Shown piece by piece: positions 10,601-21,700 of a DNA stretch of 64,000 nucleotides. The stretch lies in assembly GCA_944472135.2 (NCBI GenBank), contig OX235264.1, forward strand, positions 88,174,319 to 88,238,318. Direction: 5' to 3'. The position numbers and the translations under genes were made by a program. A model generated the notes under the pieces. That model saw only the letters and a list, made by a program, of their open reading frames with translations, did no database searches and was not told where the DNA came from. Every line of letters begins with the position of its first letter. The first letter of the stretch is position 1. The stretch is from Trichobilharzia regenti (Eukaryota > Platyhelminthes > Trematoda > Strigeidida > Schistosomatidae).

Positions 10601-13428
10601 TCCCGGGTTCGAACCTTGGTGAGTGCGTACTGATGAAGAGTCCCAAACTAGGACGAAGTGGCTGTCCAGTACTCCTAGGTTTCCCAATGGTTCTCTAACC
10701 AATGTCAACTCATGATGAAATCCTTTAACCAATTGTTATATTTCTTGACCTAGAGGCAGCATTCGATTCTGCCGACCGAAAGGTACTCTGGCGATATTTG
10801 GTTGTGAAGAGAATGCCGAGAAAATACATTGCACTGATCAGGGCACTCTACTCGAACTCGTGCAGCCAGGTGAGGGCTGACGGTGAGTTGTTATCTGAAG
10901 TGGTGAAGACTAGTGGCGTCCGTCAGGGATGCCCACTATCCCCATTTCTATCCAATTTCATCATAGATATACTAATGGACTTAACCCTAGCTCACGTCAG
11001 AGACTCAGGGATTGACTTGTTACCAGGGAATAATCTCGTTGACTTAGAATATGCAGACAATATAGTCCTTCCACGTCTAGGTGAAGACGCTGATAAAATG
11101 CAGAGTCTTCTGAACACCTTGAGCTGCAATCTGCGAATGTTTTATTTTAATTTTTGATTACAGCTTGATACCACACCGTATTTTTGGTACAGGTATGGAA
11201 TTTTCAGCATGTGATATCGGTAGCCCAAATTTTGCAGGTTGACGATAGATATCAGGTGTGCGTCGGTAGGGGATCGAACCTCGGACCATGTGCATGGTCG
11301 GCGAGAGTCCTAACCGCCGTGCCACCGACGCATACGATTCGCTCCCGCCAAATGTAAGATGATGTTACAGGACTGGACTACATTGACTCCTAGCTTAGAA
11401 ATAGGGAGTGATGTGTTAGAGCACGTTGACCGCTTCACTTATTTGGAAAGTTGCGTCAGCCCCAACGGGTTGGTGTGTGACTAAATCTCATCTCGGATAC
11501 AGAAGGTTAGTTTCGCATATACCAGTTTACGCCGCCTCTGGCTTGGTAGACGTGATATCCGGCTGTTGACCAAAGGTCGGGTGTACCGCTCAACAGTCCT
11601 CTCCGTCCTCCTTTATGGCTGTAAGACCTGGCCATTGAGAGTGGAAGACATGAAAAACCTGTCTAGCTGTCTTTGATCATAGGTGAGTAATATTGAGGTT
11701 AGGCGTCGAATGCTAGGTTAGAAGGGGAAATCAATCAACGAGTCTGTGAAGTTAGATTGACTGAGATGGTTAGGACGTGTGTTACGTATTCCTGGTCATC
11801 GCCCTCCTCCACAATGGGCAATGTTAGCTGATATAGGGTCAGGCTGGAAAAGAGCTAGCGGCAGTTAAAACAAAACATGGTACCAGTCAATGAAATCTAC
11901 AGCAGTTAGTCTAAGCCACGTATGAAGGTGTAGACTTCGTGACTGGTTGGGGTCCTCGGGACGGCAGAAACCAATGGCTGGAGACAGTCGGTGATATGGC
12001 TCAAAATCGTTCTCAAAGGCGCATATGCATCTACTTCTTGTGACTTATAATTTCTAATAAAACTATATTGTTCTTCGTTATTATTATTATTCCTTTTTTT
12101 CTGATATCTCTGTCTACTGTCTCTAATGTGCACTTCTCTTGCTCTGTGTGCTACATGGAGTGTGGCATCTTGAAGTGCTGCACATCGGTGCAAAGTTTTA
12201 TGTCGAAAACAGACAGACAGACACCAGACCTGTATAAAGGCGAATATTATGGACTGACCGACCAACTGACTGAGTTTTCACCTTAGAATTTTGGATACTG
12301 TTTTGGTCAAGCTAATCCCCCCATAAGTTACAGTTGGGAGGCAGGTGTCACCCTACACAAGTAGGTTTTGGATGCTGCGATATAGGCCAGTTAAATAACT
12401 CCTCAAGCTGTTTTCTTCAGCGCTCTAGTTGTCTATCTTGAGAGATAATTAAGGTACCATTCTTCTCTGAAACTGTTCCCCTTATTAGCAGTTGTTTACA
12501 ACCTGTTTCCAGAATGAGCTCAAGTAGCTGTCTGGTGTTACCTACTGCCGATTTCTCTCCCGTTGCTTTTGCTATGGATTTGTTCCTGGTTAAAAGACCT
12601 TATCAGTAAATAAGAACTATTTCTGAATCTGACAATTTTTAAACTAACTTCTTCGGGGTGACAAGGTACCGTGGCTAGTTTGTTGGTTGTCCAAGAAAAT
12701 CACCATAATGCTATCAGGCTGACTTTTTAATGACTTCGTGTTGCTGTGCTTTGTTCTTACCAACTTAAACTCTTTCCCAAGCTAACACAGCCTATGTTGC
12801 TTGTTCAAGGAAACTGTGACTCGACATGAGTTGCAGATTTCACTCCCATCTCTGCCGATCAGGACCTACAGCGTAGTCGAGTGACTTACTTTCTTAACAC
12901 TAAGTGTAATCTCAACAGTGATACCCTGTTTCATTTCAAGACAGTTGCACAAATGCAGTCAGATGAATAATTACTTATATTGATTACTTACAAAATGTAA
13001 AGTTTCACTCACAAAGCTTTTATGAAGTTCGTTTTCAACTTTTACTGTGTATTCTGAACTCGTTTGTCAATATATCAATCATTTCAGTATGGTCATCAAA
13101 GTGCTACAGTCTGTTGAACCTACTCGAAAGTGTATGCGAATGATAGACAATGTGTTAATTGAACGCCAGGTGAAAGATATTCTTCCAGATCTGGAAGCCA
13201 GTGTGCAAAAAGTAAGTCTTATACATTTCTGATGATGCAACACTATATTTTATTTAGATGTCTGAGTGTATTGAAACTTTGTCAAAACAGTTCGAGGCGA
13301 AAGGCCGTGAGCTCCAAAGATATAAAGCTGAGCATAAGATAAGAATTGCTGGTGAAAAAGAGCCTTCAGAATCAGAAAAGAAAAATTCTGTGTCTTCGTC
13401 ATCAACATCTGGCGTCCTGGTGTCCTGA
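7485..13428 (+). CDS. PFDN2: prefoldin subunit 2, whole gene (3 exons)
   Basis: Prefoldin 2 is a beta-type subunit of the hexameric cytosolic chaperone that hands nascent actin and tubulin to the CCT chaperonin. The coding sequence is the join of 7485-7618, 13088-13211 and 13258-13428 (429 nt, 142 aa; human PFDN2 has 154). Conserved PFDN2 landmarks are GFNRLRYEQR at residues 19-28, the EPTRKCMRMIDNVL block at about 54-67 (typically ETRKCYRMVGGVL), the LIERQVKDILP strand, and the C-terminal coiled coil LSKQFEAKGRELQRYKAEHKIRI. Both ends are coiled-coil-like, as in the family. All splice sites are GT-AG and the phases match. The tail (SSSSTSGVLVS) is poorly conserved. Intron 1 is 5,469 bp and transposon-filled, while intron 2 is only 46 bp. 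A polyadenylation signal follows at 13543. Confidence 0.95.
10248..10729. mobile_element. head-to-head SINE dimer (family A, tRNA + hammerhead) with 14-bp target duplication
   Basis: A minus-strand unit (10248-10498) is joined to a plus-strand unit (about 10512-10729) around a short centre (ACCGGTTGCGCTATACCG). Each has a tRNA-like promoter region (GTGGCTTAATGGTATAC-type A box, GGTTCGAA B box), a hammerhead-like segment and a tail ending in CTCATGATGAAATCC. The host sequence CAATTGTTATATTT occurs at 10234-10247 and again at 10730-10743, and the RTE reading frame continues across it. The whole dimer therefore went in as one unit. Confidence 0.85.
10622..10672 (+). ncRNA. hammerhead-ribozyme-like core, one core base changed
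   Basis: CTGATGA (10630-10636) is followed by a GTCC...GGAC stem II and then GAAG where GAAA is expected (10654-10657). The next part, GGCTGTCCAGTACT, fits the cleavage-site/stem I arrangement of Sm-alpha-type hammerheads. It is probably inactive because of the GAAA change. Confidence 0.5.
11141..11330 (-). mobile_element. tRNA-derived SINE (family B) inside the RTE element
   Basis: On the minus strand the unit starts GCGTCGGTGGCACGGCGGTT and has B box GGTTCGATCCCC, then a body (TTTGGGCTACCGATATCAC) and an A-rich end. It splits the RT block LRMF|...RFAPA, which is uninterrupted in the second RTE copy at about 16590-16620. Other family B copies lie at 20088-20284, 31711-31828 and 60255-60455. 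Confidence 0.8.
13088..13211 (+). CDS. PFDN2: PFDN2 exon 2
   Basis: Acceptor TTTCAG|T and donor AAA|GTAAGT. It takes the last base of the split codon and then reads MVIKVLQSVEPTRKC through DLEASVQK. It holds the family's most conserved segment, around TRKC and the beta-hairpin. Confidence 0.95.
13258..13428 (+). CDS. PFDN2: PFDN2 exon 3 (terminal)
   Basis: Acceptor TTTAG|ATG, phase 0, with the stop TGA at 13426-13428. It encodes the C-terminal coiled-coil helix and a short Ser/Lys-rich tail. The intron before it is 46 bp, very short but normal for trematodes. Confidence 0.93.
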   Translation: MSECIETLSKQFEAKGRELQRYKAEHKIRIAGEKEPSESEKKNSVSSSSTSGVLVS

Positions 13429-15420
13429 AACATTTTACTGTATATAACATATATATCTGTAAAATGCTGTCAGAAATATATATTATACTCCAAATTTACA
13501 AAGCGAAACTAATTCATTCCCATCTTTGCAAGAAAATCTATTAATAAAACACTATTTTCTTTTGAATATATGTTTGTCTTCTTTTTACATGCTACAAGGG
13601 TACACCTTTTTATATGTAGTTAACATATCTCGTCGTATATTTCATTTGATGATTTCAGGTATTTAGATAAAGAAACGACTAAATTCCTGACATATTACTT
13701 CTTCACTCAAGTCATCTTTAATCAGTTCTGTCAAAGTTAGTCGCATTTCTCACAGATGCAAGTTATGGAAATCAGGAAAATGTCTTTGATGCATCTGTGC
13801 AGATGAGATATCAAAACTGCTAGTTTCATTATTACTTGCATCTATAATGCTCTTTCTGTCTTCTTCTACTAATAGTTAAACAGAGGTAGCTGGTCACGGC
13901 AGACATTATACCAGAGCATAGGTATTTAGCTGAACATAATAAACTAATTGTTGTAAAAATAAATGGTCTATAAAAGTACCCAGCCTAGTTATTGAAACTT
14001 TTTCTAACGGGCTAACATCGTATGAATGTAGCATAGATAACTCAATACGTATTATAGATACTCAGAATATTTTATTAACACTGAAATAAAAAAAGACAAA
14101 AACAAAAGGAAATTTGAAGAGCAGTATATTTGTGTTGTTAACGCCATTATAAACAGTAGTCCATGTTCAAATTTTCGTCTTGATAATAATTTTGTAGCTT
14201 AATATACTAAGTCAAATGAAGAACATGATGACATCCTTGTGTGAGTGATTTCAGCTCACTAAGCCAGTTTCAATTTTATGAACCGTAACCTTCTTTAGTT
14301 GCTATGTAAACCTATAAGCCAACACTTTATCAAGTTTTGCTATCCTTTCCACCCCCTTCGTTTTCTACGTTAAAGTGCATACGTATTAGTGATGACTTAA
14401 AGTAAAACCTGTAATGCCTACGTTTTGTTGAATTTCATAACATTTTCTCTACTGCCATTCAAATATTGAAGTATAATATTTTTATTCTCTTATAATCACT
14501 GTTATTTCAGGAGATCCGCAAATGATGAGGACCGGTGAAATAGAGTGATATCATTTTATCCTGTAAATTCTTTCTTTCTTTATCGAAATTTATTAAGGGA
14601 ACCATGCATATGGAAACTAAGACGCTTTATTGTCGGACCTTACAGTTATACTGTACAGTACTCGTGATCATTTTCACCATATGTATAACACCAATATGTT
14701 GGTCATATTCCCCAACTCACCGCATTAATGTAATTCTCCTCAAAAGGAATTAGCTGTAAACATTTTTGCACCGTTAATCATTATGGATTGACACATTAGG
14801 AAATCACTGGTTTCGAGAATAACAACTCGCCGATGATATTGAATTGCGATATCACTATATATATATAATGAGTTGGAAGTCATGGACTTCTGAGTTCCAA
14901 CGCGGAGAGTAGATAGTTTTGGAACCTTGATGGTCATAGACTTAACCGACGCACGTGGTCGTAGGTGCTTGACAATTAAACAAAACGTCGAATTTCTTTC
15001 TCTGTATATGATTGACGTAATACTATTCTTTATTTACTAAATGTTGCATGTCTAACCTGAAATGCAACAGTAACCGAGTTGAAGTATTAGAACCAATTTA
15101 GGAAGTTACACTAAGATATTCACCAACCCATGGGGTTTTCAACTGGATAAAACCGTGTTGGAGTTCTGATAGAGACCTCTAAGATGTTAGAAGTAACAAG
15201 TGATACCTGCCAATGACTCAATTAATTATTAAACGGTTGAAAGGAATCGGTAAGAAGCCTTGGCCCTAGGTTTCGTGCTGGTTGGCACTCGTCATCAACG
15301 CATATCTGCAACCTCGACGGAACTCATGTTCCTTCTGAGATTTGAATCTGCGTCACCCAGCGTTGCAGTCAGAGACTATTTGAGCTTGCGACTAACCTTC
15401 TTTAGCACTGTATTGGATAC
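13429..15420. other. 3' region of PFDN2 and intergenic sequence
   Basis: A polyadenylation signal AATAAA lies at 13543-13548, about 115 bp after the PFDN2 stop. Beyond it the DNA is AT-rich and I recognise no gene or mobile element. Confidence 0.6.
13543..13548 (+). terminator. PFDN2: PFDN2 polyadenylation signal
   Basis: AATAAA follows the PFDN2 stop codon by about 115 bp and is followed by a T-rich stretch. Confidence 0.7.
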
Positions 15421-15680
15421 TTTGATTGGTTACAGGATTTCATCATGAGCTAACATCAGTTAGAGAACCATTGGAAAACCTGGGAGTACTGGACAGCTTT
15501 TCTGTCCTAGTGTGAGACTCATCAGTACCCCACCCACTGGGATTTGAAACTAAGACATCCCTGTAACAAGGCGGGATCGTAGACTATTAAGCCCCTGGGA
15601 CCCGTTCCAATGGCTAGCTCATGGATTCCAACTTCTGCTAATTCGCGATGTAGTGCGACCACTAGCCAATGTCTTGCCCC
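15421..15680 (-). mobile_element. single SINE, family A (tRNA + hammerhead)
   Basis: A minus-strand unit in single rather than dimer form. Its promoter end is at about 15660-15540 (GTGGTCGCACTACATCGCG, degraded tRNA boxes). The hammerhead-like part is at 15490-15530 and the tail ends CTCATGATGAAATCCTGTAACC at 15421. It shows the full 5' leader that the dimers carry only in part. Confidence 0.7.
15488..15532 (-). ncRNA. hammerhead-ribozyme-like core
   Basis: On the minus strand CTGATGA (15519-15525) leads into GTCTCACACTAGGAC, then AGAAA and AGCTGTCC. Both core boxes are present, with one extra A before GAAA. The extra base makes activity doubtful. Confidence 0.45.
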
Positions 15681-15682
15681 GC

Positions 15683-16790
15683 CTACTGTCTGTCTGTCTG
15701 TCTGTTTTCGACATAGAACTTTGCACAAATGTGCGGAAGTTCAAGTCGCCACACTCCGTGTAGCACGCGAAGCAAGAGAAGAAAGTACAAGAAAAGCATA
15801 ATAGAAACAGTCAGCAGAGGTGTGAGACAAAGGAGTAATAAAGAAAAACAAAACAGTTTCATTGAAGATCATAAGTCACAGGGAGTGGATGCATCTACGC
15901 CACTGAGAACGATTTTGAGCCATGTCACCAATTGTTTCCAACCATAGATTTTTACCGTCCCGAGGACCCCAGCCTGGAAGTCTACACCTTTCTACGTGGC
16001 TTAGACCAACTGTTGTGGATTTCATTGACTGATGCCAAGTTTTTATTTGACCGCCGCTAGCTTTTTTCCAGCCTGACCCTATATCCGCTAACATTGCTCG
16101 TCGAGGGAGGCGATGACTTGGCATACGTAACACATGACCTAACCATCTCACGACTTCGTCGATTGATTTCCCCTGTTTACCTAGAACTCTACGCCTAACC
16201 TCCATGTTGCTCACCTTATTATGCCACTTTACACGGGAAATAGAACGCAGGCACCTATGATCAAAGACAGCTAGTCTTTTCATGTCTTCCACTCTCAGTG
16301 GCCAGGTCTCACAACCATAAAGGAGGACGGAGTGGACTGATGAGCAGTACACCCGCCCTTTGGTCGATAGTCGAACATCTCGTCTACGCCAGAGACGGCG
16401 TAAACTAACAAATGCGAAACGAGCCCCTTGTATTCGTGCTGAGATTTAGTCACACACCAACCCGTTGGGGCTGACGCAACTTTCCAAACAAGTGAAGCGG
16501 TCAACGTGCTCTACCACTTCACTTCCTATTTTTAAACTAGGCGTCGATGTAGTCCAGTCCTGTAACATCATCTTGCATTTGGCGGGAGCGAATCGCATGC
16601 CAAACATTCGTAGATTGCGGCTCAAGGTGTTTAGAAGACTCTGCATTTCGTCAGCGTCTTCGCCTAGAAGGACTATATCGTCTGCGTATTCTAAGTCAAC
16701 GAGATTATTCCCTGGTAGCAAGTCAATTCCTGAGTCACTGAAGTCACCTAGGGTTAAGTCCATTAACACATCTATGATGTGTTCCCACAA
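15683..16790 (-). mobile_element. RTE-clade LINE, 5'-truncated second copy
   Basis: The minus-strand frame runs from IIDVLMDLTLG through LEYADDIVLLGEDADEMQSLLN, LRMFGMRFAPAKCKMML and HVDRFTCLESCVSPNGL, then SVLLYGCETWPLRVEDMKRL and VRWLGHVLRMPSHRLPRRAM. This is the C-terminal half of an RTE reverse transcriptase, with catalytic YADD intact. Frame changes near 16300 and 16450-16500 break it into pieces. The 3' end has a (CTGT)n/(ACAG)n run at 15686-15706, shared with the copy in PFDN2 intron 1. Confidence 0.85.
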
Positions 16791-18290
16791 ATTGTTTGTT
16801 ATGATGGTGTACATTTATTCATTCGTAGCTTTTCAGTAAATGACCATTTTACCGGTTATTTTCGCTATTAATTTAAATATTATTTCCATTTAGATATCAA
16901 TATATTCATTGATAAATTCTACTGCAATATATAGATACGACACAGTTTCGAGCTAAGTTTTAATAATCTTTTTCTATTTATTTATCTGCACTTTTTCATG
17001 TACACCAACATTACTAATAACTACAATTTAAACATTGCGGTGTTAACATAAATATAACGAATATCTACGGCATAATAAAATCTGATAACAAAGACAACTG
17101 ACACTGAAATTCGTTCATTGGTTAATTAGCTACCTTAAGTTGATGAATATTATTATTCTGATGGACTGTTAATCGAGACATATACAGTTCACATTCACTT
17201 ATCGATAGTAGAAGTCACCCCTAAAGGGAATTATTATGACCTTAGATCACCTGAATAATATATGCTCAAAACCCAATGCCTAAATTTTTTCAAACTGCTC
17301 AAAACCCCTTTAAAAAAATAAATATCAATTAGCTAAAGGAGATCAACTGTAAAGGACTGTTGAAACGGTTGTAAAATTAGTCAACGACATCAATAATAGT
17401 ATTAAAAGCTGAAATACGATTACATTTTGTTATAATAAATCAATACATTTTTTGGCGGGAAAATGAGAAAGAAGTCCAGCTACTTTTCAAACTCAACTAA
17501 ATTAATTATATATTTCATTTCTGTAATAATTTGTGTATATATGAATAAGTTTGGTTTCTGTAGTAGATAAAAGGGAATAACAACAAAAGAAAGTGTAAAG
17601 GTATACTGCTGACGAATAAATACATATATAACAGAAGAACTGAAGGTCAGAAAGTAAGTTGATGGGAGGGAATTTTTAAAAAAAGAGAAGAAGAGTAAAG
17701 CACAAAATCCATCTGTTTCTTTTTTATGAACTTTGGCAATCACTGAATGATAAACTAGGCTGCTGTTGAAGCAACAGAATAATAATAATAATAATAATCT
17801 TAGAATCAGAATCAAACAAAAGGCGAATAAGCCTGTAGATAATCAAAATTGATTTGATTGTAGTTACTTTCTGCATTTCATTATTGATTTCTCTATTGTA
17901 TTCTAGTTGTCAAATTCTTTTTTTTTAAAAATTATTAAACCTTCAATCTACTATTATCTCTACTCCTACTTATTAACTAAAATAATAAGGAGAAATAAAT
18001 TACAAATTAGGTGGATAAATGACTCGAAAATAAAAACAAAAGTGATGTTGTTATTGTTATTGTTGAACGAAAATAGAAGCTATTGAGCGGAGTTTTCAAG
18101 GTTTCAGTTAATTACTGTGATATAATAATTAGTGAAAGGTCTTTAATAAAACGTGGAAGTGTTGTACTTTTTCTTTAAAAAAAATGTAGACATGTAAAGT
18201 GTAAATTCGAAAATTGTACATCACTCACACATAGACACAATATAAACAAACGGTAGGTATGTCTCTTAAACCAATACATGAACTAAAAGT
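16791..18290. other. AT-rich intergenic stretch
   Basis: No gene is recognised. It contains an ATT/AAT microsatellite near 17780-17800 and long A or T runs. This is the gap between the two convergent host genes. Confidence 0.5.
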
Positions 18291-18303
18291 AGTTTATTAT
18301 TTA

Positions 18304-18309
18304 TTTATT
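18304..18309 (-). terminator. likely polyadenylation signal of the calcium-loop repeat gene
   Basis: AATAAA on the minus strand lies about 100 bp after the stop codon at 18412, with another AATAAA at 18293-18298. Confidence 0.5.
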
Positions 18310-18411
18310 TTTTTGTCTTCTTATCTAAGTTAATTCTCTCTCTTTTTTTGATGGAACTATAAAGTGTTTGATTTTTCTGGCAAAAAAAAAAGAAGGAGGA
18401 GAAAATAAAGT

Positions 18412-18761
18412 TCAGTGGTCATGCGTTTCTTCTTCTGAATCATTATTTTCATTATCGTTATCATCATCTTCCACCCCAAAGATGTTTTCAATTCGTTTAA
18501 GTATGGAAAGAACTATAGATCGAGCTTTTGACATATGTTCAGGATCATCTGACTCGTCATCATCGTCATCACTTCCAACTCCACTATCTTTCCTTTTAGA
18601 TGATTTCTCATCTTCGTCATCATCATCATCGTCGGCATCTTCATCGTCATCATCACCAACTGTATGTTTTCCAACCTTTTTCGGCAATGCTATGGTTTTT
18701 GATTTAACTGTTGATTTAGGTTTAGACGAGGCTGATTTACTTGGCGATTTGCTTCCCCTTA
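18412..18761 (-). CDS. calcium-loop repeat gene, terminal exon with acidic tail
   Basis: Acceptor CATTTCAG|TA, stop TGA at 18412-18414. It encodes no calcium loops. It begins with a Lys/Ser-rich stretch ([20 protein letters not shown]), then has three Asp/Glu runs separated by basic patches and a short helical-looking segment ([20 protein letters not shown]). It ends EEETHDH. The serine-rich frame on the opposite strand here is an antisense artefact. Confidence 0.78.
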
Positions 18762-21700
18762 CTGAAATGAATAAAAAAAAGCAGATAAGTAGTTGGGTAC
18801 AATACAATGACGAATGATTTTAAAACGAAATCCTAGATCATGACAAAGTTCAAACTGCATTCCTTGAAGTTACCGGTCTACTGACTGACGTGATTAGCTT
18901 TTATTTTCATATATGGATATAACTATAAGAGATGAATGAAGGGAAACTGATGGCCTGTCAGTAGCTGGTTCTAACTGGTCAGTTTGGTATAGCAGACAAG
19001 TAATTCAGAGCACTGATTTAAACTGTCTGGTGATCTATGCTTCTTCGTAAATTATACTTTATCACACTAACACGCGTCTGTCATACTGATACCATCTTAG
19101 GTAAATTCAACAGTAGTCAGTAAGAAGTATTTTCAGAGTAGTAATGAACTGTACTATTAAATAACTTTCAGCAACACAACGGGGCTCCTTTCTTATTTTT
19201 ATTTAATGGTATACTAATTGGGATTTTATGTACATAGGCAGATAAATTTACGAAAGACACCCGTTAAGATATTGAAAAGAGAAGATGAATTAAAGAGTCC
19301 GTTTTTTAGTAAGTCTCTTCACTTATCTGTAAAATCTAATAAAATACCTCCTGATTTTGATAGAAATTTAGAGTAAGTAGATCTGCTTGACTTTAATCGA
19401 TTTTGAGTTCTATCATTGAAAGTCTCCTATCCTTTACACAAGCCACCTTAACCATTTCATATCGGTGATTAAAACTTGGGTGCACAAACGCCATAGATTT
19501 GTTCACAGTTTAATTATCTTAACTCGGATTCAAAGAGCTTAGCGACAGGCATTTGTTCCCTACTGTGTCGTATCTTAAACACATTTCAAGGGTTTTCATC
19601 AAGAATGGATATTAACTGTAAATCTGAGAAATACTGACTGATTCTTTCATGCTTTTTTTTGAGCTGTTAAATGCTGCACACTTATGATATTATAATAAAA
19701 TGGACCATAATACTACCAAGTTGCTCAGAAAATGTGTCTTTAATTCGTCTCTTTGTATTATAACACATCCAGATCTTATCTGAGTCTGAATCTGACGTCG
19801 AAACAAAGTGTTCTCACAGGTAACCTAATTTAGATCGACAGTTGTACAGCACATATGAAGTTCCATTTCGACATTTGTACCTTTTATCATCATCACACAG
19901 TAACCGAGTAGTAGGCGGATATGCTTATATATCAGGGAGGCATAGACGGAGACTAGATGAAATGGGCAGGCATAACCGAAATGCCTTTGTTTATTTCAAA
20001 AGAGCAGGCTAAAGAGACACTCAGTCAACAGTGTTTTTATTTGATTCCCGTTTATCTCTCTCTCTCTCTCTCTTTCACACTTACTATACTTATTTTCTAT
20101 TTTGATGATAGCTTGATTCCAAACCGTATTTTTGGTACAAGTATGGAATTTTCAGCATGTGATATCGGTAGCCCAAATTTTGCTGGCCAATCATTGATAT
20201 CAGGTGTGCGTCGGTAGGGGATCGAACCTCGAACCATGTGCATGGTCGGCGAGAGTCCCAACCACTGTGCCACCGACCACGGTTCGCCAGGGTCAAGTTT
20301 GTTTGACATTCTGGTGATACGTACTATAGGACTGATCCCTAGCAGTACTATGTGTCATGTGCATACAAAATGTATGTTGTATTAATTAAGTTTCAACAAA
20401 CGTATTTACTTGTTTCAGACAATTTCTTTGAAACAGTAAGTTTGAGACGACTTCGATCTTGTTTATCATCTTCTATACCATCTCCATTGGAATCACTGTC
20501 CAAATAGTCTGGTATATTATCATTGTCATCATCTGTGTCAAGAAGATCAATTATTCCTAGATATAGGCAGATAAACAGATGGAATTGATTAAGAATATTA
20601 TTGAAGGGAACAGTACTGTATTTCTTTCTACCTAACTTACTATTAGATAATCTTCCTTATTTTTGAATTAACGTTAGCTAAAGAATCGATAAATAACCAA
20701 ATAGCGAAGGACAGATTTTTCATGAATGTTCAGCCATTTTTACCCACATTGACAGAGAGGCTCTATGTTTGGTGGGATAGAAGTTTGCCTGATATTGCAG
20801 GGATCATTTTATGATGTATTCAATGGATGAAATTCTATTGGTAGGTGTTTTCTGTCTCTTATTGATTCACGGTATAGATCAAGCATTATTTTATGTCATC
20901 CATGAGCAACTGCCTTCATACCCATCACAGTTAACTTAACCTCTTACGAATACTCATAAAGCACTTCAGGGGACCTCTTTAAAAAGGTTTCTAGTCAGAA
21001 CAGGACTGTTAGGCTTAGTAACTCGAACCCTAAGATCTGACAGTATCAATAACCTTCAACATAACATGTACAACACATTACCAACGACACAGGTTGTCTG
21101 TTTGTCTTCTCCCTTACTATGTTGTGACATTAACCAAACACAATAACTTTTTATTTCATGATACATGAGACGCAAGTGGCAATATGTATTCTTCAGTGCT
21201 TATAAATTTAAAAGAAATGTCGTTTATTTTGAAGTGGTGGGCTAATTAACGCTGAAGTAATCCTATAAAACAGGAGACCAGGTATAAAATGCATCATTCG
21301 TATACTGATTGGTGTTATTCAATCCTCGCATAGTGTTAGCCAAAACCTAGTAATTATTAGAAGAAAACAACATGGATCATAAAAGATAAACGAAATATAA
21401 AGTTAAATTTACCATCATTGTCAGAGTCTCCAGTTTCTAAGTAGTCAGGAATTTTATTCTTATTTTCATCTTCATGTATATCCAGTATACCTTTAAACAT
21501 TAAAAGAAATTAAAGTTTTATTAAAGATTTTAGAAGCCAAACAACGAAGGTGCCATCATAATGATCGAAAAGTGTGTTTGAGGTATAACATATGCATAAA
21601 CATCAGTAAAAGACAATTCATTGCTGAAGATAATTCACTTTATAAATATTGTTACAGTAGAAGACAAAAGACCTGGTTAAGGAATATTTATTTGGAATTT

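Larger units (their letters stand above)
8540..12230 (+). mobile_element. RTE-clade non-LTR retrotransposon, decayed, with two nested SINE insertions
   Basis: The element lies in PFDN2 intron 1, in sense. An AP-endonuclease start is seen at about 8870-8990 (GAFNVRTF...CCVSETRIQD). Most of the endonuclease is lost, and a TG-rich stretch sits at 9165-9210. RT blocks follow: GKAEGPDGMIPELVKYGG (about 9870), LIIPINKKGDKSSCDNHKGI (about 10000), LDLEAAFD (about 10745), GVRQGCPLSPF (about 10915) and LEYADNIVL (about 11045). The catalytic YADD is YADN here, so the RT is dead. SINEs interrupt the ORF at 10248-10729 and 11141-11330. After the C-terminal region the 3' end carries an (ACAG)n run at about 12213-12226, shared with the copy at 15683-16790. 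The 5' boundary is approximate. Confidence 0.85.

Noticed and set aside
18368..18817. Serine-rich plus-strand frame
   Set aside because: It is the opposite strand of Asp/Glu codons (GAT/GAC/GAA read as ATC/GTC/TTC or TCA/TCG) in the terminal exon of the repeat gene.
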